Below are positions 15,363 through 20,670 of a stretch of 20,670 nucleotides of DNA, in pieces; positions within the stretch are counted from its first letter, which is position 1, and each line of letters opens with the position of its first letter. Made by a program: the position numbers and the translations under genes. This stretch comes from Candidatus Kuenenia stuttgartensis (lineage in GTDB: Bacteria > Bacteroidota > Bacteroidia > Flavobacteriales_D > Crocinitomicaceae). The stretch is from the NCBI GenBank assembly GCA_943326025.2, contig CALPRR020000016.1:1-20670 (forward strand). Direction: 5' to 3'. The notes beneath the pieces were generated by a model that was given only the letters and a program-made list of their open reading frames with translations, searched no databases and had not been told where the DNA came from.

Positions 15363-15794
15363 GTGAGTACAGTTTACATAACAAGAAGAGAGACATTTAA
15401 TGCTGCACATAAATTATGGCAAGAAAAATGGTCGGAAGAGAAAAATATTGAGGTATTTGGAAGATGTAGTAATCACAATTGGCACGGTCATAACTTTACG
15501 ATATATGTAACTGTGAAGGGTGTTCCTAATGAAGATACAGGTTTTGTAATTAACTTGAAAGATTTGAGTGATATTATCAAAGAATACGTTATCGAACCAT
15601 TGGATCACAAAAATTTAAACTTAGACGTTCCATTTTTAAAAGGTTTATTAGCATCTACTGAAAACGTGGTTATCAAGATTTGGGAACAAATTTTAGAACC
15701 TATTTCTAATGCAGGTGGAGAATTAGTGAAAATTAAATTAGTTGAAACTGAAAACAATTACGTTGAGTATTTTGGTGGGAGAGAGCCATTTTAA
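15363..15794 (+). CDS. 6-pyruvoyl-tetrahydropterin synthase / QueD family protein, copy 1
   Basis: 143 residues from the GTG at 15363. The frame is open further upstream to a TTG at 15312, but that region contains the promoter. Zinc ligands His16 (FNAAH), His41 and His43 (HGHNF) are present, with catalytic Cys35 (GRCSN), Asp81-His82 (LDHKNLN), STENVV (98-103) and the Glu-rich ETENN (129-133). The spacing Cys-x5-HGH is that of eukaryotic PTPS (tetrahydrobiopterin route), whereas E. coli QueD has Cys-x3-HGH. The enzyme acts on 7,8-dihydroneopterin triphosphate, the product of FolE, whose gene is the next one downstream. The product may be a tetrahydropterin cofactor or the queuosine precursor; queC and queE are not nearby. 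Together with the second copy it brackets folE and idi. Confidence 0.88.
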   Translation: MSTVYITRRETFNAAHKLWQEKWSEEKNIEVFGRCSNHNWHGHNFTIYVTVKGVPNEDTGFVINLKDLSDIIKEYVIEPLDHKNLNLDVPFLKGLLASTENVVIKIWEQILEPISNAGGELVKIKLVETENNYVEYFGGREPF

Positions 15795-15863
15795 ATTAAT
15801 TTAACATTCAGATTAGAACAATCTCATAAGAATCTCGTATCTTTATTTAAATAAATCCTACTA

Positions 15864-16454
15864 GTGGAAGATAAAATTTATAAATTAGAAACAACAGAAA
15901 AATTAGCAACTCATTACCATGAAGTCTTAACTCAAATTGGTGAAGATCCTAATCGTGAAGGTTTATTAAAAACGCCTGAACGTATGGCGAAAGCAATGCA
16001 ATATTTGACGCATGGATACGATTTGAATCCGGATGAAATTATGCAAAAAGCAATTTTTCATGAGGAATATTCTGAAATGGTGATTGTAAAAGACATTGAA
16101 GTATACTCAATGTGTGAACACCATATGTTACCATTTTTTGGTAAAGCGCATATTGCATATATTCCAGATGGAAAAATTGTTGGTTTGAGTAAGTTACCAA
16201 GAATTGTAGATGCATATTCAAGAAGATTACAGGTTCAAGAGCGTTTAACAATTGAAATTAGAGATTGTGTACAAAGAACCTTAAATCCAAAAGGTGTAGC
16301 TGTGGTTATAGAGTGTTCGCACATGTGTATGGCAATGAGAGGAGTTCAAAAACAAAATTCATCAACTACAACAAGTGCATTTACAGGATTATTTTTAAAA
16401 AATGATTCAACTAGAAAAGAATTTATTAATTTAGTTCAAGCAAAATTACATTAA
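15864..16454 (+). CDS. folE: GTP cyclohydrolase I
   Basis: 196 residues starting at GTG 15864. It converts GTP to 7,8-dihydroneopterin triphosphate, the entry step to folate, tetrahydrobiopterin and queuosine precursors. Zinc ligands are visible: Cys84 and His87 in CEHHMLPF, and Cys155 in SHMCMAMRG. Other family segments are present (REGLLKTPERMAKA, IVGLSKLPRIVDAYSRRLQVQERLT, SSTTTSAFTG). It lies 69 bases after the first PTPS-like gene and 16 bases before the Bax-inhibitor-like gene. A weak -7-like octamer TATCTTTA is at 15838-15845, so a separate start of transcription is possible but not well supported. Enzyme and adjacent PTPS catalyse consecutive steps. Confidence 0.97.
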   Translation: MEDKIYKLETTEKLATHYHEVLTQIGEDPNREGLLKTPERMAKAMQYLTHGYDLNPDEIMQKAIFHEEYSEMVIVKDIEVYSMCEHHMLPFFGKAHIAYIPDGKIVGLSKLPRIVDAYSRRLQVQERLTIEIRDCVQRTLNPKGVAVVIECSHMCMAMRGVQKQNSSTTTSAFTGLFLKNDSTRKEFINLVQAKLH

Positions 16455-16470
16455 CTTAAAATTTATAATT

Positions 16471-17184
16471 ATGAATAATATTTTAGATCAAGAGCACGAA
16501 GGATTTACGAAAGAAATCTCAAGAGAGTTTTTTAGAAACGTCTATTCATACATGTTTACAGCTTTAGGTATTTCAGGTGTTTTAGCTTATGTATGTGGGA
16601 CACCAGAATTTTTCAATGAGTACTTTGTTACTAACGAAGGTGGAATCTCGCCATTATTTTATGTATGTGCATTTGCACCTGTAGGATTAGGCTTAATCAT
16701 TCAAACAGCTTATCAAAGAATGTCGTTGGGAGCACTTTTAGCATTATTTATTGCTTATTCAGCATTGATGGGAGTGAGTTTAGGTGTAATCTTTTTAGTC
16801 TATTCAGGATCAGCAATAGCTTCAACATTTTTTGTTACAGCAGGAGCTTTCGCAGGAATGGCTATTTTAGGTTATACGACTAAAACAGACTTAACTAAAA
16901 TGGGAAGTTTGTTATATATGGCATTCATTGGGATGTTTATTGCTGGTATAGTGAATATTTTCATGAAAAGTGATATGATGGGATTCATAATAGCTGTGAT
17001 TGGTGTATTTGTATTCACAGGTTTAACAGCTTACTACATGCAACAATTGAAAAATGTTTCTAAAGACAGTTCATTGTCAGGAATTGATAGAAACAAATTA
17101 GCTTTAGTTGGTGGAATGCAATTGTATATTTTATTCGTAAATCTTTTCCTTTCACTGTTAAGATTACTAGGAAGCAGAGATTAA
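16471..17184 (+). CDS. Bax inhibitor-1 / YccA family membrane protein
   Basis: 237 residues with about seven membrane helices after a short cytosolic N-terminus (EISREFFRNVYSYMF is a typical opening). The family includes E. coli YccA/YbhL, B. subtilis YetJ and eukaryotic TMBIM calcium-leak channels. The last two conserved segments are recognisable but altered. GLTAY-D-TQ is GLTAY-Y189-MQ, and the usual LYLDFINLFL is LYILFVNLFL with Leu221 in place of Asp. Both aspartates of the pH-sensing pair described for YetJ thus appear replaced. The gene follows folE by 16 bases and ends at a strong terminator, so it is the last gene of the PTPS-folE transcript. The functional link to pterin genes is unclear. 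Confidence 0.88.
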   Translation: MNNILDQEHEGFTKEISREFFRNVYSYMFTALGISGVLAYVCGTPEFFNEYFVTNEGGISPLFYVCAFAPVGLGLIIQTAYQRMSLGALLALFIAYSALMGVSLGVIFLVYSGSAIASTFFVTAGAFAGMAILGYTTKTDLTKMGSLLYMAFIGMFIAGIVNIFMKSDMMGFIIAVIGVFVFTGLTAYYMQQLKNVSKDSSLSGIDRNKLALVGGMQLYILFVNLFLSLLRLLGSRD

Positions 17185-17202
17185 TAGATATCTGAAATTT
17201 TC

Positions 17203-17233
17203 AAAAGCAACGATTTTTCGTTGCTTTTTTTTT
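17203..17233 (+). terminator. Rho-independent terminator after the Bax-inhibitor-like gene
   Basis: An 11-bp perfect stem (17203-17213 with 17218-17228, core AAAAGCAACGA) and a TTTT loop are followed by a T run to 17233. It starts 18 bases after the stop codon and separates the PTPS1-folE-Bax-inhibitor string from idi. Confidence 0.92.
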
Positions 17234-17289
17234 GAAAGAGGATTAAATTTAAAATATATTGTAACTTTATGTTTAATAAAAATATTTAA

Positions 17290-17817
17290 ATGTTAGACAA
17301 AATTGAGGTGGTCTTAGTTGATCAAGATGACAATGTAATTGGTTCGATGGAAAAGTTGGAAGCTCACCAAAAAGGTTTACTTCATAGAGCTTTTTCAATT
17401 TTTGTCTTTAATTCTAATAATGAATTATTGATTCACAAACGAGCAATGGGCAAATATCATTCTGAAGGTTTATGGACGAATACGTGTTGTAGTCACCCAA
17501 TGCCATGTGAATCAATTATAGATGCAGCTCACAGAAGGTTAAAACAAGAAATGGGATTTGATTGTGAAATGCAAAGTATTTTTTCTTTTATTTATAATGT
17601 ATCACTTGAAAACGAATTAGTTGAACATGAATTAGATCATGTTTTAGTAGGACGTTTTGATGGAAAGCCAATTTTAAATACAGAGGAAGCGTCTGAATTT
17701 AAATGGGAATCATTTGAGAAAATTATTAATGATATCAAATCAAAGCCAGATGAATATACATATTGGTTTAAATTGATAATGGAAAATCATATCGGTCAAT
17801 TATCTAAAGCATTATAA
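17290..17817 (+). CDS. idi: Isopentenyl-diphosphate delta-isomerase, type I
   Basis: 175 residues, Nudix fold, close to the 182 of the E. coli enzyme. It interconverts isopentenyl and dimethylallyl diphosphate for isoprenoid synthesis. Catalytic Cys67 lies in TNTCCSHP, the metal-ligand His26, His32 and His69 are present, and acidic residues in ELVEHELDHV (109-118) supply the second catalytic/metal Glu set. The Nudix helix region is DAAHRRLKQEMGF (78-90). It opens after the terminator at 17203-17233 and its stop is one base from the next ATG, so it is co-translated with the second PTPS-like gene. The upstream octamer TAACTTTA (17262-17269) is a one-mismatch -7 candidate. Confidence 0.95.
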   Translation: MLDKIEVVLVDQDDNVIGSMEKLEAHQKGLLHRAFSIFVFNSNNELLIHKRAMGKYHSEGLWTNTCCSHPMPCESIIDAAHRRLKQEMGFDCEMQSIFSFIYNVSLENELVEHELDHVLVGRFDGKPILNTEEASEFKWESFEKIINDIKSKPDEYTYWFKLIMENHIGQLSKAL

Positions 17818-17818
17818 T

Positions 17819-18223
17819 ATGAAAGTTTGTAGAAGAGTCTCATTGAATGCAGCACATCGATTATACAGACCTGATTGGTCAGATGAGAAAAATTTAGAAG
17901 TTTTTGGAAAATGTAGTAATCCGAATTTTCATGGACATAATTATACCATCGAAACCTGGTTAGATGGACCAATTGATCCTGAAACTGGATATGTTATTGA
18001 TTTAAAGATTCTAAAAGATATTTTGTACAAAGAAATATTACATCGATTTGACCATCGTAACTTAAATTTAGATTGCAAAGAATTTGAAGGAATCATCCCA
18101 ACAGCTGAAAACATTACGGTTGTTTTTTGGAACATATTAAGAGAAAAAATCGATTCAAAATACGGTTTAACTGTTCGTATTTGGGAAACTGAAAATAATA
18201 TTTTTGAATTCTCCGGAAATTAG
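17819..18223 (+). CDS. 6-pyruvoyl-tetrahydropterin synthase / QueD family protein, copy 2
   Basis: 134 residues, slightly shorter than the copy at 15363-15794. Zinc ligands His13 (LNAAH), His38 and His40 (HGHNY) are present, with catalytic Cys32 in GKCSN, Asp78-His79 (FDHRNLNL), TAENITV (95-101) and ETENN (123-127). It also has Cys-x5-HGH spacing. Overall it aligns with the first copy throughout but differs at many positions, so the duplication is not recent. It is one base after idi and so probably on its transcript, not on that of folE. Because catalytic residues are intact in both, they may split between two pterin pathways, for example tetrahydropterin and queuosine. Confidence 0.87.
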   Translation: MKVCRRVSLNAAHRLYRPDWSDEKNLEVFGKCSNPNFHGHNYTIETWLDGPIDPETGYVIDLKILKDILYKEILHRFDHRNLNLDCKEFEGIIPTAENITVVFWNILREKIDSKYGLTVRIWETENNIFEFSGN

Positions 18224-18240
18224 ATTATAGTTAATGGTTA

Positions 18241-18289
18241 AAAGTTGATAGTTAACACTACAAACTTTTAATTATAAACTATCAACTTT
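18241..18289. repeat. 13-bp inverted repeat with CAACTTT iterations
   Basis: AAAGTTGATAGTT (18241-18253) is perfectly complementary to AACTATCAACTTT (18277-18289), with a 23-base spacer. Just after it, CAACTTT and CAAC recur to 18300. No T-run follows, so it is not a classic terminator. It fills most of the 89-base gap between the second PTPS gene and the photolyase gene. Confidence 0.75.
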
Positions 18290-18312
18290 CAACTTTCAAC
18301 TAAATTCACAAC

Positions 18313-19617
18313 ATGGTTAATATAAAATCAATCTTTTGGCATAGAAGAGATTTAAGAATAAATGACAATGCAGGTTTATACAATGCGTTGAAAAATTGTC
18401 ATTCAGTTCAGCCAATTTTTATTTTTGATTCAACGATTTTAGCCCAATTACCAAACGATGATCAACGTATCATTTTTATTCACCAATACATTGTAAAACT
18501 GAAGAAGTCGTATAATGATTTAGGAGCTGATTTATTGGTCTATTTTGGTAATCCAATTGATTTAATTCCACAAATTGTTTCAGATTTAAAATCAGAAAAA
18601 GTTTATACGAATAGAGACTATGAACCTTCAGCGATTGAAAGAGATAAAAAGATTTTTGAAATTTTAAGTGGAGTAGGAGTTGATTTTATAGGCAGTAAGG
18701 ATCAAGTTATTTTTGAAAAAGCAGAAGTTGTTAAACAAGATGGATTACCGTATACTGTTTTTACGCCTTATTCAAGAAAGTGGAAAGAAAAATTAAATGA
18801 ATTTTATTTAAAGTCTTATCCAGTAGAAAAATATCTTAACCATTTAGAGAAATCTGATAAGGTTTCTAATTTGATCTCCTTATCAGAATTAGGTTTTTCA
18901 GAGAAAATAAAATTCCCTTTTCCTTCAGAAATTGTGAATTTAGATTTTGTAAAAGAATATCATCTAAATAGAGATTATCCTGCGCTAAATAAAACGACGC
19001 GTTTAAGTGTTCATTTACGCTTTGGAACGATAAGTATTCGTGAATTAGCTAGAACAGTTAGAGAAATCAATGAGACGTATTTGAATGAGTTAATTTGGAG
19101 AGAGTTTTACCAAATGATATTATATCATTTTCCAGAATCGGTTTCCAAATCTTTTAAAAAGCAATACGATAATGTTGTTTGGAAAAAAGATGAGGTAAAA
19201 TTCAATGCCTGGTGCGAAGGTAAAACAGGTTATCCAATTGTTGATGCAGGAATGCGAGAGTTAAATGAAACAGGATTTATGCACAATCGAGTGCGTATGG
19301 TTGTTGCAAGTTTTCTAACGAAACATTTATCAATTGATTGGAGATGGGGAGAAGCTTATTTTGCTCAAAAGTTAATGGATTACGAACAAGCAAGTAATAT
19401 AGGAGGTTGGCAATGGGCAGCAAGTTCAGGTTGTGATGCTGTTCCATACTTTCGAATTTTTAATCCAACAAGTCAACAAGAGAAATTTGATAAGGATTTA
19501 AAGTATATCAAACAATGGGTAAAAGAATTTGGAACATCAGCCTATCCGTCTCCAATTGTAGATCATAAAGAAGCAAGAGAATACACGTTAAATTTGTTTA
19601 AATCAGCATTGAACTAA
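18313..19617 (+). CDS. phrB: Class I deoxyribodipyrimidine photolyase
   Basis: 434 residues. The N-terminal antenna-binding Rossmann domain begins IFWHRRDLRINDN (8-20), and the C-terminal FAD domain contains RLSVHLRFGTIS, LIWREFYQMI, GKTGYPIVDAGMREL, MHNRVRMVVASFLTKHL and NIGGWQWAASSGCDA with Trp366 and Trp368. These are hallmarks of folate-type (MTHF) class I CPD photolyases, which reverse UV pyrimidine dimers using blue light. Cryptochrome-DASH is less likely because of the short length and the GGWQWAASSG context. It is 89 bases after the second pterin-synthase gene and 30 bases before bcp, and no -7 box was found upstream. It complements uvrA in the same window as a second UV-damage repair route. 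Confidence 0.94.
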   Translation: MVNIKSIFWHRRDLRINDNAGLYNALKNCHSVQPIFIFDSTILAQLPNDDQRIIFIHQYIVKLKKSYNDLGADLLVYFGNPIDLIPQIVSDLKSEKVYTNRDYEPSAIERDKKIFEILSGVGVDFIGSKDQVIFEKAEVVKQDGLPYTVFTPYSRKWKEKLNEFYLKSYPVEKYLNHLEKSDKVSNLISLSELGFSEKIKFPFPSEIVNLDFVKEYHLNRDYPALNKTTRLSVHLRFGTISIRELARTVREINETYLNELIWREFYQMILYHFPESVSKSFKKQYDNVVWKKDEVKFNAWCEGKTGYPIVDAGMRELNETGFMHNRVRMVVASFLTKHLSIDWRWGEAYFAQKLMDYEQASNIGGWQWAASSGCDAVPYFRIFNPTSQQEKFDKDLKYIKQWVKEFGTSAYPSPIVDHKEAREYTLNLFKSALN

Positions 19618-19647
19618 TTTCTCAATAATTTATAAAATAGTAAAGAA

Positions 19648-20097
19648 ATGATTAAAAAAGGAGATAAAATAGTCGATTTTAAATTAAAAGATCAAAACGG
19701 AATTGAACGAACAAATACAGAATTTTTAGGAAAAAAAATAGTCTTGTTTTTTTATCCGAAAGATGAATCTTATGGTTGTACAAAAGAAGCGTGTGCCTTC
19801 AGAGATGCCTATGCTGACTTTAAAGATTATGATTGTGAAGTCATAGGGATTTCTCAAGGAGATGTGGATTCTAAATCAAGTTTTGTTCAGCGAAATAAAT
19901 TGAATTTCATTTTGTTGGCAGATGAAGGGAATAATTTAAGAACAGCATTTGGAATTAAGCCAGATTTATTTGGTCTTGTTCCGGGAAGAGTAACGTTTAT
20001 TGTAGATAGGGAAGGGATTGTTCAAGATGTTTTTAATTCTCAATTGAACTTTGTGAAACATGTTCAAAATGCGTTGGAGGTTATTAAAAAGATTTAA
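19648..20097 (+). CDS. bcp: Peroxiredoxin, Bcp/PrxQ family
   Basis: 149 residues. A thiol peroxidase that reduces hydroperoxides using thioredoxin-type donors. The peroxidatic Cys44 and resolving Cys49 are in SYGCTKEACAFRD, five residues apart as in PrxQ. The common T-P-G-C is S-Y-G-C here, a mild change in the PxxxTxxC active-site motif with Ser in place of Thr. Later segments FFYPKDE and GLVPGRVTFIVDREG match the family. It follows the photolyase by 30 bases on the same strand, so both stress genes may be co-transcribed. Confidence 0.95.
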   Translation: MIKKGDKIVDFKLKDQNGIERTNTEFLGKKIVLFFYPKDESYGCTKEACAFRDAYADFKDYDCEVIGISQGDVDSKSSFVQRNKLNFILLADEGNNLRTAFGIKPDLFGLVPGRVTFIVDREGIVQDVFNSQLNFVKHVQNALEVIKKI

Positions 20098-20139
20098 TTA
20101 AAGTTTTCTTTGTAGATTCTCAATATCACCCTCCTTAAT

Positions 20140-20265
20140 CCTTCCCGAAATAAAATAGGGACAAGCTCCTCGAAGGAGGAAATATAAAAAACAACAAAAG
20201 GTCAGATAAAATCTGACCTTTCTTATATATAAACGTTCCGTTCTATCCGAGTTAAATCGGGAAGG
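20140..20265. repeat. Nested inverted repeats in the bcp/groEL convergent gap
   Basis: CCTTCCCGA (20140-20148) is complementary to TCGGGAAGG (20257-20265). Enclosed within are a short hairpin CTCCT/AGGAG (20166-20170, 20174-20178) and an 11-bp hairpin (20197-20207 with 20211-20221, loop AAA). The GC-richer content stands out from the AT-rich surroundings. The 11-bp hairpin is flanked on the bcp-proximal side by an A-rich run, so on the minus strand it could also be a second groEL terminator. No open reading frame is credible here. Confidence 0.6.
20197..20221. terminator. Hairpin that may terminate bcp and/or groEL transcripts
   Basis: Perfect 11-bp stem AAAGGTCAGAT/ATCTGACCTTT with a 3-base loop. 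On the plus strand only a weak T tract follows. On the minus strand it is followed by a T-rich stretch containing TTTTGTTGTTTTTT, so the minus orientation is the better terminator. Confidence 0.6.
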
Positions 20266-20272
20266 CGGTCCG

Positions 20273-20296
20273 AAAAAAGGAACCCGAAGGTTCCTT
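20273..20296 (-). terminator. Rho-independent terminator of groEL
   Basis: On the minus strand an 8-bp stem AAGGAACC/GGTTCCTT (20277-20284 with 20289-20296) closes a TTCG tetraloop on a C-G pair and is followed by six T residues. The C(UUCG)G loop is exceptionally stable. It lies about 55 bases after the groEL stop. Confidence 0.88.
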
Positions 20297-20306
20297 GTAA
20301 AATTAT

Positions 20307-20346
20307 TTCAAGTCTTAAAATCTTGAGTCTTTAAGTCTTGAATCAA
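20307..20346. repeat. Short direct repeats of the AAGTCTT / TCTTGARTC type
   Basis: Between the groEL stop and its terminator, AAGTCTT occurs twice and TCTTGAGTC/TCTTGAATC once each, in imperfect alternation. They are low-complexity and non-coding. No function is proposed. Confidence 0.4.
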
Positions 20347-20350
20347 AGAA

Positions 20351-20670
20351 TTACATCATCCCTGGCATTCCACCTGGCATACCACCCATTGCTGGACCGT
20401 TTTCCTCAGGAGCATCAGCGATAACACATTCTGTTGTTAAAAGCATTGAAGCAATAGAAGCAGCATTTTCGATCGCAATACGTGTTACTTTAGTTGGATC
20501 AATTACACCAGCAGCATATAAGTTTTCGAAAACTTCAGTTCTAGCGTTGAATCCGAAATCATCTTTTCCTTCACGAACTTTACGAACGATAACCGCACCT
20601 TCTTCACCTGCATTCGCGATGATTTGACGTAATGGTTCTTCAATCGCACGACGAATAATTGCAATACCTG
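20351..20670 (-). CDS. groEL: 60 kDa chaperonin GroEL (C-terminal part)
   Basis: 105 C-terminal residues of a gene that starts beyond the window. The translation contains RRAIEEPLRQIIANAGEEGA, DDFGFNARTE, NLYAAGVIDPTKVTR and NAASIASMLLTTECVIAD, all highly conserved GroEL equatorial-domain segments. It ends in the Gly-Met-rich tail GGMPGGMPGMM, which projects into the folding chamber in this family. GroEL is the ATP-driven folding chaperonin acting with GroES. The region following the stop holds a strong terminator. Only the distal portion of the equatorial domain is visible, so ATPase residues cannot be checked here. Confidence 0.97.
   Translation of the reverse strand, partial: GIAIIRRAIEEPLRQIIANAGEEGAVIVRKVREGKDDFGFNARTEVFENLYAAGVIDPTKVTRIAIENAASIASMLLTTECVIADAPEENGPAMGGMPGGMPGMM

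Noticed and set aside
15838..15845. TATCTTTA as a folE promoter
   Set aside because: It has one mismatch to TAnnTTTG and no -33 element at proper spacing, so it is not listed as a separate feature.
18241..18300. Repeat region as a CRISPR array
   Set aside because: The units are 7-13 bases, partly inverted and without regular spacers.

Overview
The window is AT-rich, densely packed DNA from a member of the Bacteroidota, most likely a Flavobacteriales-type organism. This is judged from the gene families, the near absence of Shine-Dalgarno sequences, and several TAnnTTTG promoter -7 elements, one of them paired with a TTG -33 element. No tRNA, rRNA, insertion sequence, prophage or CRISPR array is visible. 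No gap without a gene exceeds about 250 bases.

Bases 1-8552 form one tightly spaced rightward gene string. It holds a Wza-like polysaccharide-export lipoprotein cut by the window edge, a Wzc-like chain-length regulator with a BY-kinase domain, rfbC (dTDP-sugar epimerase), a WecA/TagO-like polyprenyl-phosphate sugar-1-phosphate transferase, and a lipoprotein lytic transglycosylase. It ends with uvrA, which overlaps the transglycosylase gene by one base. The first five genes fit a surface or exopolysaccharide locus: lipid-linked initiation, nucleotide-sugar supply, export with length control, and local opening of the peptidoglycan.

Bases 8549-11148 are a small accessory stretch. Two tandem paralogous lipoproteins, each with two CxxCH heme-c motifs, run leftward. 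They are followed by a divergent Dph6-like PP-loop ATPase and by a leftward pair made of a 63-residue protein and a nucleotidyltransferase.

Bases 11210-15232 are leftward housekeeping genes: tlyA-like methyltransferase, then sufS-sufE-sufT (iron-sulfur cluster assembly) running into fabF (fatty-acid elongation), closed by a clear terminator.

Bases 15363-20097 run rightward: a 6-pyruvoyl-tetrahydropterin-synthase-like gene, folE (GTP cyclohydrolase I), a Bax-inhibitor-1-like membrane protein with a terminator, idi, a second PTPS-like gene, a class I photolyase and a Bcp/PrxQ peroxiredoxin. FolE and the two PTPS-like enzymes would supply reduced pterins or a queuosine precursor. The window ends in the 3' part of groEL on the minus strand, with terminators and inverted repeats in the convergent gap.

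Most of the content is recognisable. The best leads are the tandem diheme lipoproteins, the Bax-inhibitor homologue lacking both sensor aspartates, two PTPS paralogues with the eukaryote-type C-x5-HGH motif, the nucleotidyltransferase plus small-protein pair, the Tyr-Gly repeat tail of the kinase, and -7 boxes that abut start codons.
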